In this document: in pieces, positions 45,400 through 56,550 of the stretch
How the letters are laid out: each line of letters opens with the position of its first letter
Position numbering within the stretch: position 1 is the first letter of the stretch
NCBI GenBank assembly: GCA_012934845.2
Contig: WNNJ02002182.1
Span: 57,679 to 121,678, forward strand
Length of the DNA stretch: 64,000 nucleotides
Direction of reading: 5' to 3'
Source of the DNA: Pomphorhynchus laevis
Taxonomy: Eukaryota; Acanthocephala; Palaeacanthocephala; Echinorhynchida; Pomphorhynchidae
Program-made: the position numbers and the translations under genes
The notes under the pieces: model-generated
What the model saw: the letters and a program-made list of their open reading frames with translations, nothing else
Databases searched by the model: none
What the model was told of the DNA's origin: nothing

Positions 45400-47360
45400 C
45401 ATGGCATCAGGTCCAGTGGGATCTGAGCCACACAGCCAATCCAACACGCCGCACTTCGACTGAACCACCCGGGGTCTTTCACCCCCGAAGAGTCCAATCG
45501 ACGTGGACTATGCTGGGTAATCGAGAGACGCGGAGCTTGAGAAACCTTAGCCTTTGCCCTGGGGAACGTCCTCTCGAAATGAAGACTAATTCCGAGATAG
45601 CCCAAGCGCCCTAAAGGCGCACTTGGGTTTTCCATTTCAATGACAGATGCTAAGCCCTTTTCAGGGCCCACCTAGCACCCTTCAGGATACGTTTAAGTCT
45701 ATCCAGGTCAGCTTTCGCCGACCAGTTCACCGTAATTGTGAATCCCAGGTATTTTACTCGACTTGTGAAGGTAGGGAGAGGTTGATTAGTCAAAAGGAAG
45801 AGAGGGCAGAGAGTGCTAATCTCTTGGGCTTTTGCTTTGTTGTAGGGGCACCATGGAAGACAACCACATGCGATTAAGTAGAGTTTATAATAAGATTGGA
45901 CTTGGGTAACTGGTATTTTAATCTTAAAAAGAAACGGCTGATGTCCGAGACTACGTATTTGCACCTGCGTTCAGAGAACAAGGATGTGATATCATCAGCA
46001 TATACCACTAGACGTTGTTCGCGTTTAAATATTTTAAAGAGTTCAATGGAGGCAGCAAGATATAAGATAGGATAAAGTGGTGATCATTGAGGCACACCCG
46101 TAATAGGGCAGAACTGACGCGTATTAGGGTCGTCTTCATAATAGAATCGCTTGGTGTACAGCAGTATCTCCACCCTGTTAACAATTCTCGCAGGCAACCC
46201 GAGGGACCTTAGAGAAGAGATAACAAAGGGAATCGATATGCGGTCAAATGCAGCAGAAAAAATCAAGGAAAACAGTCACAGCAAGTTGATGGCTATTATC
46301 CTGATAGAACTGATGCACTTCACCTACAGCTGAATGGACCGAGCGACCTTTGACGAACCCATGGAAACTTGGCTGGATTAAATTTCGCCTACTTAAATGA
46401 TCGCGGATTCTACGCGCAAGCGCTTTTTCGTAGATCGATACGAGGGAATTTTGAATCGATATGGGCCGCAGGTCTTTAGGACATGAGACCGGATTTTTTT
46501 AGGTAGAAATATACGTCTACTAATGTTAATGCCGGTCACATCAGATGGGGCGGCTAATAGTTTTGTTACGGCCACTTCTCTTATTTGATCGGCTGTCAAA
46601 AGCCGACAGACACGAGAAGAGAGTGGAACGACTGATTCGGAGGTACCCAAAGAGGCCCCCAGGAGTTAAGGATATCTGTGACAGATAAATCCCTACTTCT
46701 GAAGTTTACCTAAGGCGGGATTGGCTGAGGAGATTGAGTGACACCATAATTATATAAGGATAGTGACTCCTCCAAAACTTTATCAAGACCTATATTACCA
46801 ATCCAACCCAATGCCCTATCCTTCCAACAAACGAACTTCTCCTTCTTGAATATCTTCCAGAAGGAAAACTGGGCAGGATTAAGAGAAGCAATGCCTGCCC
46901 TATCCTTACCCAGTTGGAACCTATATTTAGAGCTCCAATATTCCTTTGAGAGAACTTGCCTGGCAGAAGCAGAGAGATTGGGAAGACGAAGCATATGCGC
47001 TAAGGTTTTGAGTTTTGTCGGGGTGGGACAGTAAACACGGCCTTTATAGGTTGTCGAAAGCATTGCGGTGGCTTGCCAAGAGAGGTAGGAATTAAATTCA
47101 GTTAGGCTCTCATTACCAATTCGGGGGAAACGTTGGATAGCTGTCTGAAAGAAAGCCACTCTGATAGGATCAAAGTGGAATAATCTCCTACTAAGCAGCG
47201 TATCCTCCTCTATCCGCCAGCGAATCAAGTCATGAAAGGTGGATAGATGTTGTCGCGACTGCTCCGTACAGTGGGGTTTAAACAACCACCTCTCATGGAG
47301 CAGTAATAAGTCGAGGAGTGAATTCGTTGATGTGCAATGAAAGGTGGGGGATGGTGGTTT
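45400..47360 (-). mobile_element. LINE family C, degenerate reverse transcriptase region to 3' end
   Basis: Read on the - strand: a pre-RT region (FPRIGNESLTEFNSYLSWQA, 47.1 kb), RT start (TGINISRRIFLPKK, 46.5 kb), the FDRISIPFVISSL and FCPITGVPQ segments (46.2 kb), a VVYADDI active-site segment (about 46.0 kb), then VKYLGFTITVNWS (45.75 kb). Frames are broken several times. The 3' end (ctcttcggggg...ggttcagtcg) is the one found alone at 8505 and 8945. It abuts another LINE piece at 47360. Confidence 0.65.
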
Positions 47361-47620
47361 GTGGAAATGCTCAGTAAATTCATTTGCAATTTGAGAGCTG
47401 TCCGATAGAAACACACCGCTATTATTTCTTATTGAACAGTGATTATGTGATTTTTGTTTTGACGAAACGTTGCTGAAGAAGGTGCGAGGATCTATATGGC
47501 ATCGGCTGTATAACTTCCTCTCAAAATTCAGCATACTTTTTATTTTCAAGCCTGTCATACTAATCACTATTATTATGTCACACCATTACACTATCGCTAG
47601 CAAATTCGAGAGCAGCGACG
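47360..47620 (-). mobile_element. LINE pre-RT fragment (HIDPRTFFSNVSSKQ)
   Basis: SMLNFERKLYSRCHIDPRTF and then SSQIANEFTEHF match the region between endonuclease and reverse transcriptase of Jockey/CR1-like LINEs. It is fused in frame to LINE C at its downstream end, giving a 285-codon hybrid frame that is not a gene. Confidence 0.55.
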
Positions 47621-47639
47621 ATTCAAAATCGGACAATTT

Positions 47640-49361
47640 ATTTTTAGTACATGGAAAAACCTTGAATACAATACTCAAAATGTGGACGAACCAAAGAACA
47701 ATAAAGGAGTTTGAAGATAAAAGGATTCATTCTCGAGAAGCAATTTTTGATGCAATACAAAGCTCGAACTGCCTTACTGCTAGCAAAGTCAGTATTCAAA
47801 CTTGTCTTTTAGTGTCTTGTGTATTATTACACCCAAATCCTTCTGACCCCATTCATAAATGCGGTCAAGGCGGTTCTGCAACAGTTTAGCATCCATTTTA
47901 CTATATCTAGTTTACCATAGTTTTACAACATAGGCAGAGCTAAGCATGGGTTTTGGATACGTAATAAGTCATTTAGAAAGGTGATAAAAAGAAAAGGACC
48001 CAATACAGTACTCTGAGGGACTCCACAATTTACATATCTTGTAGTGGAAACGTGGCTCCCAACTCTAACTATGTAGAAACATCATCTAAAGAATTCCCGA
48101 ACCCAATCGCAAATGGTACAAGGAGCACCATAGTGAGATAACAAATTAATTAGACATGAGTGCGGAACTCGATCGAATGCCTTTGAAAAATCTAAAATGA
48201 TAACGTCGACGTATTTACCTGAGCTAGTCGCCCCAGTCCACAATTCACGGGCTGATAAAAGAAAACTAAGCGGTGAATTCATAATAATCCTGTGCTCATA
48301 TAAATTATTCAAAATTCTACGGGCAATCAATCTCTCCAAAACTTTAAATATGTAACTCGTGAGGCTTATAGGCCTATAGTCTGAGCAAGATGACAATATC
48401 GATGTCTTGGGAAATGGGACAATAATTGCAGACTTGCACGAATTAGGAACCCAGGAGTTGGAAATACTGTATTGGAAGAGTTTGGCAAATGGAACAAGAC
48501 ATGAAGACAGAGTTTTAGAAGAAACGGAGAAATTCCATCCGGACATGTTGAGCTATGGGGCTTAAGATTTCTTAAGTACGCCTCAACTTCACTGGAATAT
48601 GTTTTAGAAGTTGGTGATCGTTGTGAAAAAGCTCCTAATCTCCAAGTAATATCAGTTTTCACAGAATCATCATACGAAAGAGCAAAGCCCGAAACCAGAT
48701 CTTTAGCAACACCTATCACTGTATTAATAGAATTATTTATAGAAGGAATAGTTCTATTGCGGTCCAAAACTGTTTAGGTTGTTTGTAAGCATTAATCGCA
48801 ATAACTGCTGCGAACTTATTCCGCTTTCTTAGTTTTAGTCGTGTACATAAGTTTCGTATTAATCTATAAGGAGGAAATAGATCCGAATCTGAACTTGACA
48901 TGCGCCAAAGATGATTACGAGTTTTCAACATAAGCTTCAGATCTCTATCAAACTAAGCGGGAAATTTCGATTGTGAAGAAATTGCACGTGTTGGAACGAA
49001 TGTTTCTGATATATTTATTAGATAATCCAAAATATGATTAAGTAGTTCTTTATCTTCACCTATCACGCGAAGTGGATGAAGCTGACTAAAATTTAAAAAT
49101 TCTTCAGTTTTGATTTTCGACCATGGAAGGCTTAAATACTTTCTCACAATTACTACAGAAACGAATGATAGGAGTAGCCTGGAAAGCGAGTACAAAATGA
49201 TCATTGCTACCGATGGGTGACATATAACTAACTCTTTCTATGTTAGTGATACGTTTGGTTAATGCTAAATCGAGAATAAATCCCGGCCTTGATGAACTAC
49301 ATGTAGGTTCGTATATATACTGAATTAGAAGCAGTTCAGCAACTAGGAATTAAGATAAATA
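47640..49361 (-). mobile_element. LINE D, downstream part (endonuclease end, RT, thumb)
   Basis: On the - strand: the end of the APE endonuclease (YIYEPTCSSSRPGFILDLAL, PIGSNDHF), pre-RT, RT (CPDGISPFLLKL, YRPISLTSYIFKVLERLI, IILDFSKAFDRVPH, NCGVPQSTVLGPFLF), and thumb (LYCSLVRPHFEYC). Several frameshifts and stops. Its upstream half is at 52615-53225, the two having been split by the LINE at 49362-52614. Confidence 0.7.
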
Positions 49362-52300
49362 TTGAGAGTTATTATTTCTCCAGAAGATCCATATATTTCA
49401 GAAGTTCGCCCTATTGCGATATTTAGGATAGGCCGTCGCAACAATCTTGAAGAACGTTCTCGTTTGATGACAGTTGTCTTTCGTACATCCTTAGTGGTCC
49501 GTGAGTTGTTAAAACGCAGATCTAAACTAAGAAGTCCCCATTTCGATTGTTGACATATATGTCTTTCGCTTTGGCGTTGTCTCTGGCGTGTTGCTCGGAC
49601 TGGGCTAAATGCTCGGATAGAATCTGGAGAAACTGATCTGCATATTGTAAATTTTCGGGTAGTTTGGCGTCGTCTACGATTAAGATGGCCCCCACTATGA
49701 AAACGTTTTCTAAGAATTGTAGGATAAGATCCATTGCGCCATGTCGTAAAAACAACATATGGCTCAAAGTTATATATTCGAACGTTCGAAGCGTTCTCAA
49801 TAAGATGGATGAATTTAAGGTCATAGCTACATCTCATCATCCAAATATCATTGCCCTTAGTGAATCTTCGCTCTCTGACCTTGTTCATGATAGCTTATTA
49901 TTCATTAATTAATATAACCTGTTTCGTTGTGATCGATCTGGTTGAAAGGGGAGGGGTGTAGTGCTATATTGTAGTTTAGGTAATGGTGCAGTGTGTTTGC
50001 AGACGATTAGTGATGTCAATAGGACTGAAGCTTTATACCTCAAATTGTGCCTTAATCAGGTCAATTCTATGTATGTGCTAGTGTTCTATCGTTCTCCTTT
50101 GGCAAGTAGCGATGATTTAATACAACTTATTGAGCTTTGTGATCAACAGAAAAAATGCCTAATCTTAGGAGATCTGAATATTCCCTCAATAGATTGGGAT
50201 TCTTTTTCGTCTCCTAGTCGCATTGCATCGGACTCGGTTTTATTGAGTATTCTACACAACAGTGGTCTGCATCAACATGCACGTGAGGCAGCCCGTTTCA
50301 CCAGCCAGTCGTCTGCCCGGCTAGATGTGGTCTTGTCTTCGTTTAAGTCTGATATTACTCACATAGATTATCTTTCTGGACTGGGTATGAGCGATCATTG
50401 CGTACTGTCTTTTTATTTAAATGTGCAAGCAATGTAACGTCGGTCAGTCCCATGCATGGTAAGCCTCTGAACTTCTGGAAGGCTTATTTCGACGCAATTA
50501 TCTACAAATTGAATCTGGTTAGATGGTCAGATCCGTATAAATGCGGAATAGACGAGGCTTGGTATGTTTTTGAGAGCACACTCTATAACTTACTGATATT
50601 GCATTCTCCCAAGTTTAAAACACATAGGCAAGTTTGTCCTTGGTTTGATGGGCTTCTCCGGTATCACTCACGCGCACGTAAACATGCGTGGATTTCATTT
50701 CGTTGTGGACAACAATCTTATGAGTCTTTCAAACAAATTAGGAATAGATTTACCGCTCTCAAGAGAATGAAGCATCGTCAGTTTGAGGAGAAACTGAGTT
50801 CTATGGATGGCAAGGCTCTATTCTCTTACATTCGCAAAATCAGGGGCTCGAATATTCCACTAGTATCGTTGAGGGATGATTCTCAAGGCGAGGTCACGTG
50901 TAAAAGTGTCATGGCAAACTTATTTGCCCAGGAGTTCTCATCGATGTTTTGCTCTTCGCGGACATTGTGTAGTTCTGAATCAGAAAAGGGTTCAGATGCA
51001 TTCGACCGATCTAATCTGTCGTTTTGTGCTGAAGATGTTTTAAAGCTTCTCTGTAAATTAAAACCGAACATCGCTGCCGGTCCGGACGGACTTCCCTCAA
51101 TTCTTTTAAATAAAGTTGCTCCTCAAATATATTTATATGTTTTCCGTATGTTTCAGTTTTCTATTCTCCAATCTCGAATTCCTTCGCGTTGGAAGGAGTC
51201 CATTGTAGTTCCAGTGTATAAAATGGAGATCGACAAGTGTGTAAGAACTATCGCCCAGTAGCCTTGACATATACTATTTGTAAGTTGCTTGAAAAGCTAA
51301 TAGTCAAAAAAATATCCTCTGATTTGGAAAGCAACGGTAAACTCACTGACTCACAACACGGTTTCAGACCAAATATATCAACAATAAGTAATCTTTTGGT
51401 TTCTTCGAACGCATGACAGTCTTCATTAGGTGAACGAGTTCAATCTGATGTACTTTTGTAGATTACTTTCATGCTTTTGATTCAGTTCCGCATGATCGAC
51501 TCATTCACAAATTGAGGTCACTTAGTGTTTGTCCTATGTATGTCGCCTGGATTGCAAATTACTTAAGTTCACGCTCTTTCAAAGTACGTGTAGGTGCAGA
51601 TATGTCCACCTCATTCGTTATTCATTATGGCGTTCCACAGGTTGCTGTTATCTCCCCACTTCTTTTTATTGTATATATCAATGATTTCCCATATGTAATT
51701 CGTTCTGATGTCGTAATGTATGCTGACGATGTTAAGATATGGCGGCCTATTAGAGACGGAAGGGACATTAAGATCCTTCAAGATGATCTGACATGTCTAG
51801 AAAAATGGTCAGTGGAAAATGGTTTGAGGGCTAACCCCTCTAAATGTGCGCATATGTCCTTTGGTTCTTCACTAAACTCATCGTATCAGATAGTTCGATT
51901 CAGATAGGCCGAGTGGGTGAATTCAAAGATCTTGGTGTGATGATGACCAATAGCTTAAAAACTAATGTCCACACTAAATATATTTGTAATCGAGGCTATC
52001 GTATTTTATGGATGTTTTTCAAGTCTTTTGATCTGATAAGTCCATCAATGTTCAAGCGACTATTTTGCTCTTGTATTCTTCCCATCCTTGAATACGGTTT
52101 ACCTGTAACTTATCCACAGACTTTAAGGGAATCCCGTGACATTGAGAACTTGTTACGTAAAGGGTCACGAATGATTCCGAATTTCTCCAATTTGAGATAT
52201 GCTGAACGTTTGACATCTCTACGTGTCGGCACATTGAAATATCGCAGATCGGCCATTGATTTATCAACTGCAGTCAAAATTGTTTTCGATGGCTTTGGTG

Positions 52301-52614
52301 GTCTCTCTAGCTTATTATCCGTGAATGATAGACGAGAAACTCGTGGGCATGTGTGGAAATTAGTAAAGCCAACTACAAGAATTCCTGTTCACTATCGATT
52401 TGCAACAAGGGTAATTAACGGGTGGGATGCACTAAAGTGCCTTGATATCTCTAGTAGTATATCTAGCGATGCTATCAAAAAAGACATCGAAGCCGAAAGA
52501 AGGAATTTGCAACTACTATTTGATTGAATTTTTTGTTGTTGTTTTTTATTTTATTTTATCATGTTTTGTAAGCGACACGAGCTTGTAGCTCATTTGCTTC
52601 TGTTTGTTATAATA
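49362..52614 (+). mobile_element. LINE (CR1/Jockey-like), long copy inserted into LINE D
   Basis: Layout: C-terminal part of an ORF1-like protein (EVRPIAIFRIGRRN, 49364-49552), APE endonuclease (YSNVRSVLNKMDEF, LILGDLNIPSIDW, GMSDHCVLSFY; about 49760-50437), pre-RT, RT (AAGPDGLPSILL, GVPQVAVISPLLFIVYIND, MYADDVKIWR), thumb to the stop at 52525-52527, and a 3' UTR ending in ataataata. Frameshifts break it at about 50.4, 51.25, 51.45 and 51.9 kb. ataaata flanks it on both sides (49355-49361 and 52615-52621), a seven-base target-site duplication. Confidence 0.8.
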
Positions 52615-53225
52615 ATAAATACTTTTCATCAATGCTACCATAAGTAAAGAGAGATTCTGACCAGTTTAATTTTGCTAAATTGAAATCGCCAACGAGTATA
52701 AAATGTTTGCCAACGCACAAAGAGCTCAACAGTGGCTCGAAAGCATCAAAATTTATTGGAACTGATGGATGTCGATATAGAACGCAAATATTAATACTGA
52801 TAGACTCACAGTTAGCACAAAAGCGCAAACTCTCAAATGATCCATGTTCGTTACATTGAGATGATATATTTAATACAATGAAATTGTTGCGAACGTAAGC
52901 TGCAACTCCACCTCCATGCTTTCCGATATTTGATCAGCTCGCAGCATCCGATAACCAGGAATGTTAATAAGGGTATCTGTAATATGAATGTGTAATCAGG
53001 ATTCAGTTATACAGAAAAATCGTACGAAGTGACAGAATATGCTGCTGAAGTTCTAGGACCTGAGCTAGCAAACTACGCAAATTCGAATAGGCGATTGACA
53101 AATGCCGTAAAACATTACTTACACTATATGTTTGTTGTTTCGCCTCAAAAATACCTTCGAGTGAAACCAGACATCCTAACGGAGGACAAATTTCTCGACT
53201 GCTACTGTTTGAAGAAAACACTATC
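52615..53225 (-). mobile_element. LINE D, upstream part (APE endonuclease)
   Basis: The - strand encodes IAYSNLRSLLAQVLELQQ, GKHGGGVAAYVRNNFIVL, and CVLYRHPSVPINFDAF with FILVGDFNLAKLNW, all APE endonuclease motifs. The break point (SIDEKYL) continues in sense at 49354 (VAELLLIQYIYEPT), confirming that the two pieces were one element. Confidence 0.72.
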
Positions 53226-53827
53226 GGGAGATCCGCAATCCAAAAATCTTTGCTTATTTCTCATAGATGCTTCATCGGAATCCATCGAACTGTCGGTCAT
53301 CATTTCACAACGCAAAAATTTCTGACACAAAGGTTAATTTTACCGCTAGCTAAACGAATTTTCGATTCTTCATTTGCTTTCCTAAGCTTTATACGGTCCT
53401 CTAACGCGAGATCGCGAAGAATACGAGTATTGGTTCCTTTCAATTAATATCCACGCTTGAATAAGATATTAACATGATCAAGAAAGCTCATTACGACCTT
53501 CAATAGTCGAAGCTAATCAGTTAATTTCTTTCACAACCTAAACACAGCACCTTGCCTACCTTCAAACAATTTGCAATCTCCTCATCACCTTTTTGCAAAA
53601 GCTTAGAAAAATGTCGCGTAATCTATCAACATCGTGATTTAATCATTTTTGGGAATTTTCTACGGCTGATTTTGTGATAACGCTGAGAATATTATTAATC
53701 CATATTAAGGTTTTGTTGTTCATACTTTTCTTTTGGTAGGAAGATGCACTACGTACGTGAGAAATTACTTGTTTCAGTAGTATGTATTACTTGACAATTA
53801 TAAGTGTTTGCTAAACTATTATTAACT

Positions 53828-54277
53828 ACGCTGATTGTTTGTAGTGTACAGTGCTGCATCTAGGATTAAAGAATTCACACGAGGATAATTGATGAAGCCG
53901 ACCAAATGATGATACTCGCTCGTGTATGCAATTGTTCATTCTATTTACCTGGCAGATTCCGGTTTCCTGTCAAGAAAATTCAAAAGACAGATTGTCGGTT
54001 GTTTCCGGCAACTGTAGTGCTATCTCCGTCTTTTGTTACAAAAGACGGATACAACGTACAGTTTGCACAAGTGGAAATGTTTTCCTTACAAACTGTATCG
54101 TTTGTTTTTACAGAAAGGCAGCAGATTAAAATTTCAGCAGATAATTAAAGAACGGAAACACGAAAGGTAGGCGTAGGCTCAGTGCTGATGAGGTCCACCT
54201 ACGCTGATTGTAGTGTACAGTGTTGCATCTAGGATTGAAGAATTCACACGAGGATAATTGATGAAGCCGACCAAATG
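53828..54277. repeat. 80-bp direct repeats enclosing 290 bp
   Basis: cgctgattg...gtagtgtacagtg through gatgaagccgaccaaatgat occurs at 53828-53907 and 54199-54277. Between them short frames on the + strand carry no recognisable domain. Could be ends of an unrecognised element. Confidence 0.7.
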
Positions 54278-54439
54278 ATAATTATAATTATTATATAATA
54301 ATTATTATATAATAACTGTATCATTCTTTTTTGTACGTATAATTGTAAGTGTGCCTATTGTATGTATATTTTTAAATCTGTATGATTATTCTCTCTTAGT
54401 TTTTTCATGTGAATATATTATAATCTTATTTTTATAATA

Positions 54440-54870
54440 TGAAATTATCACAACTGATATCATATCATTTATCTATGCTGATGATCTTGTCATCATATCT
54501 CGTGATATCATGGAAACGCAGCGTTTTCTCAACGCATTAGAGGCATTCTGTAGAATAAATAAATTAGAGGTGAATATTGATAAATCGAAAAATATAAGAT
54601 ATTGTAAGGGAGGCCCTATTCGCCGTTCAGACAAGCTATTACTTAATAATCACCCTATAGAATTTTGTAAGAACTACACCTATTTAGTTATTATGTTTTC
54701 ATTCAGAATGTCATTCCAACTTCATCTTGACTGCAAAGCATTTAAAGTTGCAATTGCAACCTCTCGTGCTTCCAACATTGGTTCACTCTCATTCGAAGGT
54801 GCTATACGCTACTTCCGTACCATGTTTATTCCTTTAATTCAATATGGATTATATGCATTCTGAGAAGATC
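54440..54870 (+). mobile_element. LINE reverse transcriptase fragment (IYADDLVIIS)
   Basis: An RT active-site segment IYADDLVIISRDIM is followed by LEAFCRINKLEVNIDKSKN and FKVAIATSRASN. The spacing of YADD, the N-x-L-x-V-N-x-x-K-S-K motif and the following Y-T-Y-L strand fits LINE palm and thumb. Both ends missing. Confidence 0.65.
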
Positions 54871-55689
54871 TATCCTCGTCTAACTTCACCCAAATCGACA
54901 GGTGCCAATAGAGATTTGTTAAGCGCGTTATAGGTGTCCTCCTAAATCTTCTTCTACTGTTGTAGCCGCGATTTCAAAACTCCAATGCATCTATATAGTT
55001 AGCCTTTAACGAAGAAATTTTGTATTTTCTCTGCTTTAATGTATATTTGGTGTTCTTATTTAGTTTAGAACAATGTCGAAAAATAAAGAGGCTAATTAAT
55101 CACCTCTACATTATTATAGATACATCGAGCAGTTAAGCACATTGTTTGTGAAGTCTGAAATAGAAAAATTAATAAGGAGAAAAATAAGTAAACAAAACAA
55201 AAAATCAGTTTCGTTCAACAAATGAATACTAACATTCGTTTATAATTTCTTTGCGCACACCAGAATTAATGATGGTGTTGAAATTCACGAAAATAGTAGA
55301 TTACAATCAGCAAGTAAGTTGAGGTCATTATACAAAAAGTAAAAACACTTCAACTTTGATATTAAAAAACAACAATATGTTAAATAGTAAACGAATCTAA
55401 TAATGATCATTTGGTACACAACGTAACCTACCTACGATGTTCTTGACTTGCACATTAGAAAGCAAAGACAATTCAAAAAAGGCGTTAGCTCAGAAGCTGT
55501 TTTGCCTGGTCAAAAAGTTTACAAATTAATATAAGGTAATCAGTAAACTGTCTGTATCAAGATCATTTGAACTTATTATGAGTTATCGCAACATACTTAA
55601 AACTCTGGGTATGATGACTGTGCACTAAAGACTACATACTAGATATGTTAGTAATGTGGCATTTCGCCAACGGTTCGGATGGATAATCA

Positions 55690-56040
55690 CTCATTCAGTG
55701 ATTATCAACGATAGACGATGCCACAGAGGTCATCCCTGTTGTTGAGGATATTGTCCCATGGTCGCAGTTCACGGTTGGATCAGTTGTCTCATCGTTGTGC
55801 AAATGCTTGGAATCGACAACCGTCGGAAATCGTGATGGCCACAGACGTTAAGACATTCAAGACTGCTCTCATAAATTGGACAATTAACGGCGAGAATAAT
55901 GAAGATTACCCCTTTTATTGATATTTTTATGTTGATTTTGGTGTATGTAATGATGTTTTCTTGTGATCGAGCGAAACAGCTTTATAGTCAATGCTTGCTT
56001 GTAATAATAACTAGCAAGATTCAAGATATCAGTGGAAGTA
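55690..56040 (+). mobile_element. LINE C-terminal fragment with 3' tail
   Basis: HRCANAWNRQPSEIVMATDV then KTFKTALINW is the usual LINE thumb end (WNxLPxxVVxAxSVxxFKxxL). The 3' UTR ends in taataataact like the other CR1/Jockey-like copies here. 5' truncated. Confidence 0.6.
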
Positions 56041-56550
56041 CAAGTGTCGATTCTCTATCTATGCTAGGCGCATTCGCTTAAAGTGTTTCATCCAAGAAAT
56101 TCTCCGTGACATCCGGCGTATCCGCCCCCTTATCGACTTCTATTCTTGTATGTCTCTTCTTTCATCGCTTCTTTTCCCTAAAATCGATTACTGTCTTAGC
56201 CTTTTCGCCAATCCTCCAAAATCCATCACCCTACCCCTACAACGAATAACCAACACCGCTGTTCGAGTGCTCTTTCGTCTCCGTCGCTTCGACCACACAT
56301 CCACATATTTTGCTCAACTCTTCTGACCCACCATCCACATCCGCATCAAACTCCGCCTTCTTCTCGTTACTTTTCGTCTCATCGCTGTCGGCTCCCCATC
56401 GTTCATCAACCTTCCTTTCTTAGACGACACTCGCCCCACCTCGCTATCGCTGCGTTCCCGTCATACCCTCTTACTCCACGTTCCTAATTACTCCAACAAC
56501 TACGGTCTCCGATCCTTCCTTGTCGCCGCCTCACCCGCCTGGAATCAACT

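Noticed and set aside
46710-47567. 285-codon frame as a single gene
   Set aside because: It is an accidental in-frame fusion of two LINE pieces joined near 47360.
49343-49888. 181-codon antisense frame
   Set aside because: It is the shadow of the ORF1-like and endonuclease coding strand of the LINE at 49362-52614.
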